The translations under genes were made by a program, and so were the position numbers. This document shows, in pieces, positions 20,745 through 31,880 of a stretch of 64,000 nucleotides of DNA. The notes under the pieces are model-generated. The model had not been told where the DNA came from. It made no database searches and saw only the letters and a list, made by a program, of their open reading frames with translations. Position 1 is the stretch's first letter. Every line of letters starts with the position of its first letter. Origin of the DNA: Strigamia acuminata (taxonomy: Eukaryota; Arthropoda; Chilopoda; Geophilomorpha; Linotaeniidae); the NCBI GenBank assembly GCA_949358305.1, contig CASHSZ010000057.1, positions 1-64,000 on the forward strand, given 5' to 3'.

Positions 20745-23700
20745 ATGGCTGATCGACGCAACCCGAGAATTGACCCCGACGCCTCGTCCTCCAGAGACGA
20801 GAGCGAAGGACTGGTCATCGAGGCGGAGGAAGAAGATTGGGATGAGCCGGAGCAACAACCACAGGTAACATAAGATCTTCCCGTAAGATCGAAAATGTAA
20901 TCCGCCGACATCCGACACCGTGTCGGATTGTGGCGCGTGATAACTTGACTGATGAATTCTTTTTTGTATTTATTTTGTTGATTTTCGGTAGAATCGGAGC
21001 TCGGGCGCGGAAACCTTTTTCGTGCTCGAAGATCTCCGATCTCCAAACCCAGACAAAGGAATTATTTGCCAAGATGGCGTCGCTAAAAAACTTAAAAAAA
21101 AAAATTAAAACCTTAAAGTAACGTTGAAACTTCGTAATAAATTAAATACGAGTAGAAAAGCTTAAATAAAAACAACCGATTCTTTTATATTACGCGACGT
21201 TGTTTTGAGCGGACCTCCTGAATCTAAAAAAGGTAGCAAGAGAAAGACTGAGCTACACCAGCGGCCAACCACCGCGGACCTGCGAATAATCAGGACAGAG
21301 AGGAGCGGCCACAACCGAAAGAAATTTTGGTGCCACCGCCGATCTCGCAATTTTTATTCCAAATATTGATAAAAAGAGCATCGAAATTAAAATGTTTTTA
21401 ATACTTCAGGTCGACCCGCTACAATCGTGGGACGCCCTGCCGTCCACAGTGCCCACCAAGGACAATATCTTCCGGTTAGCGATGCCAGAATTCATCCGGC
21501 TAGCGTATCCAGAGGAAGACACCGATGTCTGGGCCCTGAGATTACGCTACTCCCGAGCGATCGAAGAATTCTTTGACCGACCCAGGACGCTGATCGAATG
21601 TTTGCCCAGGCAAATACGAGAAAGAGTGGGGCCGCGGATCAATCCCGCCTTTAATCCGCCGAGCCCTATCTTTTCGGAGTTACTTCGAGCTCGATACGGT
21701 GGTACCGAAGCGGATGAGCACACCGGCCTTCGGTGGCGCAACGCCGCAACACCAGAAGAGCGGAGACGAATCGTCCGCGAAGAGATCGCTCACCTAGAGC
21801 GAACGGCAACCAGTGCCGTAATACGAGTTTTGGAGCGAAATGGTTTCTCGACGGGAGAAATCAAAGAATGGTTGCGAGAGGCCCGAGAGGACCGCCAAGC
21901 AACACCGTGGGTGCCGCCCGTCGGCTTTATCGCCACTCAAGCCGAAATGTGGCAACTGCATCAAGTCGGCATCCTTCAGAGCGGCACACGAGTCAGGAGG
22001 CTGAAGAGACAGGCCTCAAGCTCAAACGGCGGCCCCGCTCAGATTAGGCAGGCCCTCTCCACCGAGGAGAGCGGCCCGTCGACGAGTGGGACGCAACCCG
22101 GCCATTCGAACAGTTGCGACTCGAGAACTCAAACGGTCGTCCAGTCGGGAGGCCTGCGCTCAGTTGTGATTGTACCCGCCTCATCCAAGGAATTGCGACT
22201 GGATCCAGAGGCCGGACCGTCCAACTCGTGGAGCGACCGGGTCGACGAACAGGAGAGACAAGCGGCTGCCACAGCCGCGCCCTCTCTCTTCCTAGTGCGT
22301 ACCGTCCGGCCGTCGGACGAAGAGTCGACCATGTTCGACCAAGCGGAACCTCCGTACAAAATCCGAAGAGACTCGGTAACCTCTTCGCACGTCGAAACCG
22401 CCAACACCAGGCGCAACCGGAGAGCAGAGCCCGCCGCAGGCAAAGAATGCAAACCCTGCTAGCAAAACTCGCCGCCGCCGAGAAGAGGCCGGTAGTTCGG
22501 ACTCGCTCAGAGCCGAACCCGCAGCCGTGTCGTCCTCCAATCGGAAGAAGGGACCCGAAGGATGGTGCGAAACCATTGAAGAAAAAATGGATTTGGACGA
22601 AGGGCCAAAAACGGAACAGCCCATGTCACGAAGAGAACTGGCCGAAGTGCTCACCAACGCCTTTCGCGGATTCTCCGCGAACCGGCCAACGCCCTCTACG
22701 GACCAAACCGCGCTCGCACCACCCACACCAACCTTCCATCCGGTCCAACCAAGCTGGCCGCCTCTCCTCGAGGCCCCACCACCAGCCATAACTCGATGGA
22801 CGCCCCCTGGAAACATGCGACCAGGCGAGGCGTTCCTAGAATACGTCCCGCACCGACCACCAGGACTGGCTCCCCCGCCAGTTCCTCCGCCGACTCAGGC
22901 ACCGAGGCCGGCTCGTGACGCCATGTGGTACGAAGAGAAAGAGCGGGATGCCCGAAATCGACGAGAGGCAGCGAATCCCACCTTGGGAGAACTACAGGCC
23001 CACCAGGCTGAATGTGAGCACCCCGCTACCGCCGAACGGGCCTTGACGCAGGCTGACGCCGCTCAGACGGAGCACATCAATTGGGCGATAGCCCAAATGC
23101 GCAAACTATCCGCCACTTTTTCGGCAGATCCAAACCGCGCCCTGCCGCTCAGCCGGAGCAGCTTAAACGCCGAGGTAACACGCGTGATGTCCGAAATCCT
23201 GTCTCCCGCCCTCTTCCTGGACGGCCGACAGTCGATGGCCGCCTGGACCATAATCGACAGAGAGGGCGTATTCCTGAACAGGGCCCTCTACCAACTTTGG
23301 GCCGAGTTTACACCAGCCGCGGCCGACCTCCGATTCGAGTTGGCTCGCTCCATGGAGAACCCGAATTTCCAGTTCGCGAAGATGCGTTCGATGGCATTCC
23401 GCTACCAAAACCCAGGGGTCCACCCGACGCTGCTGCGAAAGGTCGTCGAAGAGGCGACCGCTAAGGAGGAGGCCGTCCGCCCCATCGTGGTGGCCGAGAC
23501 GGTTCCTCCCGAGCCTGCCACCCGGAGTTATATCCCGACTCCAAAGCCGGTATTCCCGAAGGAACGAAGGACGAATAAGCGACCGAAGCTGGTCCCGAAG
23601 CGATCACGCAAGGGGCCCCAAACTCCACCGCTGCCATCGCCCTCGCCGCCTTCTACGAGCATGGACGCCCTGTCTATAGAGGAGAACACTCCACCACTGG

Positions 23701-24203
23701 AGATTCCACTACCGCCGTCTCCCCCGCCACTGCCTACGCAGGCAACTGCGCCGACCCAGCTCTATCTACGACTGGAAGTAGAATATCCGAATTTACAGAT
23801 GTCGGAGACAACGCGCCGAGCGTTATTGGCCACTCACCGCCAAGGTGAATCGTTCCTGCAATGGATGGCGAAGGAAATCAGGTTGACCAACGACCCGATC
23901 CTCCATCAGCGACTCCAGCGGGCTCACCGAGAGCCCCTCACACCGCCGGAATCGCATCGGATGCGTCGATGTCCCGACCGCTTCCCCGCTTCGACCCAAA
24001 TCTGGGTACATGAAAGAAGAAGCAGCACGGACGGACCTCCCGGCCACGCTCAATTCTTCATTAACGAATCGGAGAATCCGACGAATCTGACCACGTCGCT
24101 GCCCGATGGCCTTCCTCCGCCACCGCCAGCCGTTAATCTCCCAATCCTACGTCCCCGCGGAGGGAAGTTGCCCGCTATTGCGCTGAGGGACCAGATAGGG
24201 TAA
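20745..24203 (+). CDS. Gypsy third gene: spliced proline-rich protein of unknown function
   Basis: Three exons fit: 20745-20864 (40 codons, acidic), 21410-22375 and 22440-24203. The first intron (545 bp) has CAG|GTAACA and TTAATACTTCAG|GTC and keeps phase 0. The second, more speculative, intron of 64 bp runs GTAACC...CCGCCGCAG. It is also phase 0 and joins two frames that otherwise overlap between 22380 and 22462. A +1 frameshift or separate translation of the last part is the alternative. The product would be about 949 residues. It has Arg/Glu-rich helical segments (PEERRRIVREEIAHLERTA), a hydrophobic central region near 23150-23420 and long Pro-rich linkers. There is no signal peptide, membrane span or cleavage site, so it does not look like an envelope protein, the usual spliced third ORF of Gypsy elements. 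I do not recognise its family. Confidence 0.65.
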
Positions 24204-24227
24204 TCGCCCCGATCGATGATCAAAGCT

Positions 24228-24239
24228 GGGAGAGGGACG
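24228..24239 (+). other. Gypsy polypurine tract
   Basis: GGGAGAGGGACG directly precedes the 3' LTR, where the plus-strand primer is expected. Confidence 0.7.
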
Positions 24240-25057
24240 TGTGGTGACCCCGCGGGTGGTCGTCCCTCCAGTGGACGCCATCCGCATGAGTCACTAGGAA
24301 AGGTCAGTTCCCTCGCGTTGGCTCCGCCTTCCCCCCCTGGGAAGCGCGTGCCCCGAGGGGGTGAGGTGATGCGTGGACGGCCCCCATTGGCCGAGCCAGG
24401 CCCCTCACCCTGGCCTATATCAGGTAGAGTTTCGCGCCCTACAAGCAGAACTTACACAAACGACACCAAGAACACAGCAACTACCTCACCGTCAGGCCAA
24501 CTCCACCAAAAGTTAGGATTGATCGAGGACCGCTGATTCCAGTGCAACTGTAACTCTCACGAATTTACACTGTGTGTTATTTCCCCGCGAAAGCAGGAAA
24601 ATAACCCTTGTGGATTCACACTAAATAATCGACCTACGATTATTTCCATTGCGAAGTGTCCGAGTGCCCTGTAAGAAACTCAACGTTTCTGGACGGAGCC
24701 TTGCGACGCTAAAACCAACCCCTAGACAACAGGCACGGATAGAAGACTCGAAAGAGCATTCCACCGCGTCCGTGAACGACGAATCCGTGACGAATTAACG
24801 ACAACTCGAGACGCCGCCTTTGTTCCGCCGACCACGCGGAACCGACGACGCCATCTTGAGAAATCCTTTGTTCGACTCTGACCAAGTCGACTCTAGTGTT
24901 ATACTGAGTGTATTTTAAGGCTTACGCCTATTGAATAAACCTGTTTGTTCATTTACATATACTTAGTATTCATTTGGGTAATTTACATATTTAGTAGAAT
25001 CACAGGTAAAGTAATACACGTTAGCTCTTTAAACCTATCACCAGGTAGGACGCGACA
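24240..25057 (+). repeat. Gypsy 3' LTR
   Basis: 818 bp, matching 5479-6296 with about two visible substitutions; it ends GGACGCGACA and is followed by the target duplication CACT. Confidence 0.95.
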
Positions 25058-25061
25058 CACT

Positions 25062-26409
25062 TCAACAAATTTCTTTGGTGAAGGTTGTAACTAACGCCTG
25101 GTGCACGAATGTCATCGACCAGATGGAAGATTTTTACATGTCTGACTACTATATACAACACTACGATGACGAAGATGACATCGACTGCGAGAGTCAAGAA
25201 TGGAATAAAGTTGAAAACGCCTTGCTGGAAAGTGTGTTGAACTTACCAATACCGAAAATATTAAAAACTAGTTTAGTCGAGCTTGTTGAACCAACAAGCG
25301 AAGAAATAGTGAAATGGATAAACTATCGAACCGTGCAGAAATTATTCAAATGTTCCATAAGCGACTTAATTTGGACGCCAGGTGCAACGATAGACGAGAA
25401 GGCAACGGCGATCAAATTGTTATCCGATAGTCGCGTGAATGTTTACGAAAAGTACGAACTTGCTTGCACTTTTTGTTTAGAGGTACATCTCGCCACCATC
25501 ACCCCGAAATTCTTTGATTGTGATTACTTGCATTTCCTCAACTTAAGTCGAGAACCGATGATATATTATTGGTCGTGGAAAATTAGCAAGAAATTGCCGA
25601 AAGTTTATCGCAATCAAAGCTTCAACGAGAAGGTGTTTCAATCTGTCTTATATAATGGATCTGATGCAGCGGTCAGATACATGTGGAACCAACTGAGCGA
25701 CGACGAGAAAGAAATGAATTTAATTAATGCTGTTTTTGGGTCGAGGCATGCTGATAGTGTGTGTTTTTTCTTATCTCAGTGGGATGAGACGCAGTGGAGA
25801 GGAGTATTCGGACAACTACGTTGTTATCGAGTGTTACTGGAACTTTTATTCAGTTGGCGATGGCGGGATTACTTGTTGCCCACTTTGCAAAGAGTTTGGG
25901 GGATTATACACGGAGATGTTTTAGTTTTGGTGTTGGATAAAGTGGCAACAACGGGTGTTAGTGTTTTTCCCAGGGCTGCTTTTACAGAAATGTGGAAAAG
26001 AGCACCTAATCACTTGAAACAATATGTTTTTGAAAGTTTTAGCGCTTTCAGTGGTATATTGTCTGGATTATTTCGTATGGAAGCTGTAGATTTAGTTGTT
26101 TTGATGCTGGATTCCGCGAGTGTTGTGCAGAAGAAAGAATTTATTCATTCGAAGTACGGTATGAACCTATGTGCCGAGTTGTTGCTGGCAAAGCAATGGG
26201 ATTTTTTTGATGTTTTTGTTGAACGTAGTGTTTTGGGCGAAAAGGATGTTGGGGAGTTTATGGAGAGATTTGCGAGGGAAAAAGGAAGGGATGTTTGTGA
26301 TCATTTCGTAGGGAAGAATGAAAAGGGCGAGGTGGACAAATTCATGAATCGGTGTTTGAAATCGGAAGATGAAATATCTCGCTTCAAGCGCCAATTTAAT
26401 ATTTTATAA
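25062..26409 (+). pseudogene. Tandem family copy C, 3' fragment
   Basis: Reading resumes right after the target duplication, in the frame left at 5478. It runs without a stop to the family C-terminus (FKRQFNIL). Closely similar to copy B throughout, with substitutions and small indels that keep the frame (for example DQMEDFYMSDYY against MADFLKSDYY). Without the 19.6-kb insertion the gene would be about 494 codons and apparently intact, so the Gypsy insertion is its only visible lesion. Any protein made now would need an internal start. Confidence 0.85.
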
Positions 26410-27058
26410 TGCAAATTGCTTCGTCTCCATTGAAATTCATTCTTCACAGATGAAAACTTCTAAATTTTTTGAAGTATACCTTCGCAAATTACAGTATTAA
26501 TAAAATTCACATACCATAAATCTGCGAAATTGTCTATATTTTCTTGCTTAATTTCCAATTTTATAACACAAAACAAATTCAACCAATTTTAATTAAATAT
26601 TTCAACATTTTATTTATTTGTTACCGTTATATCAAATGGAGAATTTACTGCAGCATGTCTTGATGGATGTTAAGAAAATTATTTTTACTCCGAATAAAAT
26701 GTGGTCACTTTGTTTTGTTTTGAGTGGATTCAGAAGATTAAAAAAAGGAGAAATAAAAATAAAAATTACGAGTGCTTTTATTGTATAAAATACATAGATG
26801 GCGCCACAAGAAAAGTGCGTCATAAATTGACACAATGGTATTTAAAGTTTGATTGCTATTGGTTGGTACAAAACGACATTTGTGGAAGCCACGATACGCT
26901 TGAATTTTGATTTTCAAATCCATCGTAACATCTAGAAATCAGTAAACAAGCGTAAACAAGTGGTAATTATATTTGATTTATTAGTTTTTTGTATAGGTTT
27001 ATTTATTTAAACTTTAATTTTGCTCCAATTCCAGACTAGTTCTAAATTCCTCGGCGAA
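26410..27058 (+). repeat. Intergenic module between copies C and D
   Basis: No gene. The 3' flank matches that of copy B (poly(A)-like AATAAAATTCAC near 26498). From about 26590 a diverged form of the family upstream module appears (TTATATCAAATGGAGAATTTAC, then ATAGATGGCGCCAC, then CATTTGTGGAAGCCACGATA). Confidence 0.6.
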
Positions 27059-28477
27059 ATGAGCGAAGGAGGTGGATGCAGTCCAGTAAAAAAGCTGAAA
27101 ACGACGCCGGAAACAAGTTTTATTCGATATACATTCACGCCAGAAACACTACAAGACATTTCGATGATCAAGGTTGTAACCAACTTGTGGGACACGGTTG
27201 ATGACGATCAGATGAAAGATTGTTGTGTAACTACTTACGACAGTTTAATACCGTGGACTTTTGTTAACATTCAGTCCGACAGCGCAAAATGGAAAAAAGT
27301 TGAAGACACCATTTTGGATCATGTGTTTAACTTGGATCTACCAAAATCACTCACAGCTAGATTATTACAATTTGTTAAACCAACTAGTAGAGAAATAGTG
27401 AACTGGATAAACTTTCTGCATCAAAAGCATTTATTCGGATTGAAATTTCACCCGAGCGATTTCATTTGGACGACACATGGAACGATAGACAAGAAAGCAA
27501 CGGCGATCAAATTATTATCCGATAGTCGCTTGGATGTTGTCGAAAAGTACGAACTTGCTTGCACTTTTTGTTTAGTAGAACATCTCGTCACTATTACTCC
27601 CACGTTCTATCCGACTACCGGTAGGTACTTTGAAAACATCGATATAGCTGGCGAACCAATGGTTTATTATTGGACGTGGTGTATAACCAAAGATAAAAGA
27701 TTGGAGGAAATGTCTACAAATGACGATGAGTTACCCCGTGTTAATGAAAGCATCGCCGAGTATGTGTTTAATCTAGTCGTGAAATCCGGACCCGATGCGG
27801 CTGTCAGATACATGTGGAAAGCCCTGAGCAACGAGGAGAAAGAAAGGAATTTAATTCGAGCTACGAAGGAGTCGGTGAGTGGCGATATTACGAGTTTTTT
27901 TCTATCCCAGATGACTGAGACGCAATGGAGATTATTGTTCGAACAGGAAGATTGTGAGCGAGTATTGTTGAGACTATTATTCAGTTGGCGATGGCGAGAC
28001 TACTTCTGGCCCACGATGCAAAAGGTTTGGGGAATTATTCGCGGAGATGTTTTTCTTTTGTTATTGGAAACAGTGGCAACAAGTGTTAATCCTGATACGG
28101 TATTGCAAACGGTCGTAGTTGTTGAATACGGCGCTCTTTTTGCGGAATTGTGGAAAAGAGCTCCTAATCGCTTAAAAGAATATGTTCTTGGAGGTTCTAA
28201 TCTTCATTATTTATTATCTGAATTGTTTTATAGTAAAGCTACAAATTTAATTGCGTTGTTGTTGGGTTCTGCGAGTACTGTGCAGAAGAAAGAATTTTTT
28301 CGTTTGAAATACCCCGTCGATTTATTAATGGAAAAGCGATTGTATTTATTTGATGTTTTTTCAAGACATACTGTTTTGTGCGAAACGGATGTTGGGGATT
28401 TTATGGAGAAATACCGATTATTTGTTATGTGCCATCTAAAAAAAGCAAAGAAAAGGTTCCTAAAAGTCTTGAAATAA
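27059..28477 (+). CDS. Tandem family copy D: divergent, intact, ~472 residues
   Basis: The ATG at 27059 (MSEGGGCSPVKK) aligns with the MSE start of the other copies. The conserved landmarks RYTFTPETLQDIS, DKKATAIKLLSDSR, EKYELACTFCL, FSWRWRDYFWPT and VQKKEFF appear in the same order as in copy B, but the rest has diverged widely and the C-terminus is shorter and ends in a Lys-rich tail. No stop or frameshift is present, so it is probably an older duplicate under selection. Function is unknown; like copy B it lacks secretion or membrane signals and looks like a helical-repeat protein. Confidence 0.75.
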   Translation: MSEGGGCSPVKKLKTTPETSFIRYTFTPETLQDISMIKVVTNLWDTVDDDQMKDCCVTTYDSLIPWTFVNIQSDSAKWKKVEDTILDHVFNLDLPKSLTARLLQFVKPTSREIVNWINFLHQKHLFGLKFHPSDFIWTTHGTIDKKATAIKLLSDSRLDVVEKYELACTFCLVEHLVTITPTFYPTTGRYFENIDIAGEPMVYYWTWCITKDKRLEEMSTNDDELPRVNESIAEYVFNLVVKSGPDAAVRYMWKALSNEEKERNLIRATKESVSGDITSFFLSQMTETQWRLLFEQEDCERVLLRLLFSWRWRDYFWPTMQKVWGIIRGDVFLLLLETVATSVNPDTVLQTVVVVEYGALFAELWKRAPNRLKEYVLGGSNLHYLLSELFYSKATNLIALLLGSASTVQKKEFFRLKYPVDLLMEKRLYLFDVFSRHTVLCETDVGDFMEKYRLFVMCHLKKAKKRFLKVLK

Positions 28478-29854
28478 ATTCATCCCGACATTGGAATGTC
28501 TTCGTGATGGATGCTATGAACAGTTTGTTATTATTAAACAGTTATTTTTTACTCTCTTCATTGTTTTGTTTTGTGTGATTCAGAAGATTGTAAATTTGGA
28601 AATGGTTATTACCCTTAATAAAATTTTTATACATTAAAAAAATGATTTTTTAACCAAAAAAATCAATTTTTTAACCAAAAAAATCAATTTTTTAACCAAA
28701 AAATCAATTTTTTAACCAAAAAATCAATTTTGTAATGAATCGCGTTTCCCAAGCGGTTTGGGACGCGTTTGAAAGACGCCGCGATACAGAAAATCTTGGG
28801 AGCCTGGTCCTCGAGACCTGCCCAGCCGTAAGTGCACGCCTTATGTCGGTAGCACACACTCCAGATCCCGATCTTTACACGAATATTTATTTTGGCCGGG
28901 TATTCCGAGCTACTAAAATAGGGGGACAGAATTTGCTTAGCGGTCACCAGAGTCAAGACCCAACGCGCGTCCCGCAACGTATCGTGCAGATCACAAGATC
29001 ACACGAAGTTAAACGAAACACGTAACGTCCCGACTCACAAGCGTCCGCCTCGCTGTCGAAGTGAAGCGTGAAATGCGTGCTAACGCGTGCGTAACTGGCC
29101 TGCACGGTCACGCAAATCTAAACTAAACCTCAAACTAATGCTTAATTAAGCTAAAGCTCGTTGTGAGCGGCGAAACTAAGCTACGCGCCGCAAGCATGAA
29201 ATAAATAGACACAAAGATTTTAGTTTGAAAGCCAAGCAAACTTATCCTGCCTAAATAGCGACGCGTCACGGCGCTTAAAACAATACGAAAGGGAGCGGAA
29301 AAAACAACAGGTTCAAGTGGATAAAAGTGTGAGCTAACACTGTTAATAATGAGATGAAAACCTAGAGTCATGTCTCAGAACTACTAGGTGAAAACAAAGC
29401 AGCGAGTGAGCTTTGTAAAGTGAGCTAAGACTCTGCCATGAGCACTGGCTCCAAAGAGCACCTACGCGTTCGGGATACAGAGCTTAACTGAGGAAAAAAG
29501 GGAAAAAATAGGGTGAAAGGTAAACTTGGACTCATCCAAGCTCAACCAATCACGGAAGAGTCAAGAGCCAATCAGTACAGTCGGTGCATACTAAGTGTAT
29601 GACTAACGTCGACGCGTACTGACCAGAATAGAAATGCAAATGAGTTCGCATCGAAACAATAAACAGAAATAGAAAAACTAGGAAAAGATAAGAGAGAAGT
29701 GAGAGAAAGAGAAGAGAGTTAGGAGTGAGTAAGAGATAAGAAAGGAAGAAATGAGGGAAAATGAGGAGAATTCGGCTAAACATAAGACAGAATGAAAACA
29801 ATACAAGGTAGGAACACAATTAGGGTTTATTAGAAACACAACACGGGGGAAACA
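28478..29854 (+). other. Intergenic DNA with a short A/T tandem repeat
   Basis: The first 100 bp still resemble the family's flanking module (GATGGATGCTATGAACAG). At 28641-28734 a unit of 20-21 bp (TTTTTTAACCAAAAAAATCAA) is repeated four times. Beyond that I see no supported gene. A 96-codon frame at 28735-29025 lacks any recognisable motif. A purine-rich stretch lies at about 29670-29770. Confidence 0.5.
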
Positions 29855-30411
29855 TGTAGCTGTGTGGCGCAAAAATATCGCCGAAATAGGCGATAGGAAG
29901 CGTAAAACTGAGTCAAACGCACTTCTAAGTGCGGACAAATGTGCGTGATGCGCGTACGCGAGTTTGAGCGGACTTACGATCAAATTCGCGTGCACTACAC
30001 TTATAGAAACGTGTAGTGCCGAACTAAATACAATAGTTAACCAAAAATATAACATTTATTAAGAGAAAACTTACATAATGGGTCCAGAATCACTGGACAA
30101 ACACAAGGAAACACACTACCCGTGTGAGCGGCCATTTGTAATGTGCCAGAGACATCTGGTGGCCGATATTATAAACAATAATAATGAAAAACATAAGAAC
30201 AAGATAGAGGATGCATGAAACCTAATGTATTGAGTACATTTAACCCGGTATCATGCATTCTCCTGACAAACAAGCATGAAAACACTAAATAAACACTGAA
30301 TAACCCAGGAAAATGGAAACAATTACCGATAAATGATAAAATAAACGTTTCAAAGCCATTTCACATCGAAAAATGATTTAAATAACTCAAAAGCGGTTCC
30401 AAAGTCCAACA
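29855..30411 (-). repeat. Probable LTR of a second Copia element
   Basis: The right end (CCAACA followed by ATTCCCTCCTTCGATGT) matches the arrangement at the left LTR of the intact Copia, where CCAACA is followed by AATCCCCCCTTCGATGT. The proposed start TGTAGC gives 557 bp, close to 550. Sequence similarity between the two LTRs is otherwise weak, so the left limit is uncertain. Confidence 0.5.
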
Positions 30412-30458
30412 ATTCCCTCCTTCGATGTAAAATGTCGGTGCTAAACAATCGAAAAAAG

Positions 30459-31532
30459 TTACTTCGAGACGAAAATCCGAGATAATAAATTTCGAAGACG
30501 CTCTGAACTGAGCCACTTGGTGAAAATGTCGGATACATTTATCTCACCCGGAATTTTGCGGAGTTCGAAACATCCGGCAATGTGCCACTCACGAAGCCAG
30601 TGAAACTTCACTCGAATATGTTTCGTTTTCGAGTTCTCGATGTCGTTGTTCGTGAACTGAATCGAGGCGAGGGCATCGGAAAATATGATCGGTTTCGATA
30701 ATCGACGTAAAGGTGGAAACACTTGATAAATACTGTCGAGCCAATAGAGTTCTTTGACGATTTCGACAAGTGCCACAAATTCGGCTTCCATTGTGGAGCA
30801 AGCGACGCTGGTCTGCTTCTTGCAGTTCCAGCCAATGGGCACACTTCCGATGTAAACAATGTATCCGCCGAATGATCTCGATGTAGCGATGTCGGAGGCC
30901 CAAGAGGCGTCTGTGCAACCCCACAGTTGACTCGAATCGCATTTCGAAAGTTCGATGGCGTACTCGCTCGTGTTCGCGACGTAACGAAGGACCTGCAGCA
31001 AACACTTGATATGGCTCTCGGTGTAGCAGTTGTTGTACTGCGATAATGCGATCACCGAGTACAAAATGTCGGGGCGAGTACGTGAAGCCAGGAACAATAA
31101 AGATCCGACGAGTGATCGATACGGAAAATCCGGAAGGTCGGTGAGCGGTCCCTTGACTAACGTGGTCCCAGGTGTGACTGGCACCTTGATGAGCGCGTCA
31201 GATGAAACATTAAACTTTTTGAGGAGTTTGTCAATGTAATTGCGTTGAGTCATAAAGACTTTCCCGTCACGACGCTCGAACTCGACTCCCAGCAGTTTGG
31301 TGATTGGCCCCAGGTCGACGATGTCGAATTTACTCGTGATCAGCTTGAGTATTCGATCCCTGATGTTTTCCGAAGCATAAAATAAAACAATATCGTCGAC
31401 GTATACCAGCATAATGGCCGAATGTCCGTAGGCGTACACACAATTACATGCTGGAAACTTTTGAAATCCGAGTTCTGTCAATGTTTCATTAAGTTTCTGG
31501 TACCACATGCGCCCCGACTGGTGAAGACCGTA
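30459..31532 (-). pseudogene. Second Copia element, 3' end of pol only (RT C-terminus and RNase H)
   Basis: The translation is collinear with the last ~360 residues of the intact Copia. It has YVDDIVLFYA, LLGVEF, YTDASW-like CTDASWASD, STMEAEFVAL and the C-terminal NVSDIFTKWL. It begins at YGLHQSG and upstream coding is gone: at 31532-31535 the sequence changes abruptly to the U repeat. The remaining frame has no stop. It is a related but distinct element from the intact copy, with many substitutions and very different LTRs. Confidence 0.85.
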
Positions 31533-31534
31533 AC

Positions 31535-31880
31535 CTTTTCGCGGATTGGCTTCCGCGAAATCCGCATTTCGGGGGCGACTATTCTGGGGATTCCGGGTGG
31601 ACCAAACTTTTCCGGAAAACATCCGGGGTGGTGTTGGGAGTGTCAATAGACTGTTTTGTGTCAAGGTTGTCAATTTTCATGTGAGTATTGGAAGGTTCAT
31701 TTCTGCACATTCTCATGTATTTTTTTTCACAGGAGCGACAAGGAGCGATGAAGCGGGATCGAGCGAGAGTGGGTAAAATAAACTGGTTTACGTCTCCAAT
31801 GCGCGTTCAAGATGGAATACGAACTCGGAATCGACTCCAACACGCGTTCGCGTGACATACGGACGCATTCACGACCCAGA
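31535..31880 (+). repeat. U repeat, copy 1 (~350 bp, contains a 52-bp mini-intron)
   Basis: Nearly identical to 34066-34420 in the same orientation. It begins with a self-complementary TTTCGCGGA...TCCGCGAAA. An intron-like segment at 31681-31732 starts GTGAGT and ends TTTTTTTCACAG, at the same place and length as in copy 2. One frame gives RNPHFGGDYS and DSGWTKLFRK, which recur in the diverged copy near 63.5 kb. I do not recognise it. It may be a gene fragment carried by the neighbouring palindromic repeats. Confidence 0.6.

Larger units (their letters stand above)
5479..25057 (+). mobile_element. Ty3/Gypsy LTR retrotransposon, full length, with a nested Copia element
   Basis: Both ends are defined by 818-bp direct LTRs (5479-6296 and 24240-25057) that run TG...CA. 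They are flanked by the 4-bp target duplication CACT (5475-5478 and 25058-25061). In order the element contains a tRNA-Pro-type primer site, gag, a -1 frameshift signal, pol (RT, RNase H, integrase), an extra spliced gene and a polypurine tract. Without the nested Copia and its duplication it is about 12.4 kb, long for a Gypsy element. By eye I count about two differences between the LTRs, so it is very young. It broke a host gene, but its own pol is now separated from gag by the nested insertion. Confidence 0.95.

Noticed and set aside
22380-22462. +1 frameshift as the link between the last two frames of the Gypsy third gene
   Set aside because: Possible, but a 64-nt GT-AG intron in perfect phase explains the link without a special signal; kept only as an alternative.
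20745-24203. Envelope gene in the Gypsy element
   Set aside because: No signal peptide, membrane-spanning segment or cleavage motif is visible in the spliced product.
28735-29025. 96-codon plus-strand frame as a gene
   Set aside because: No motif, no splice context and no second copy; could be chance in non-coding DNA.
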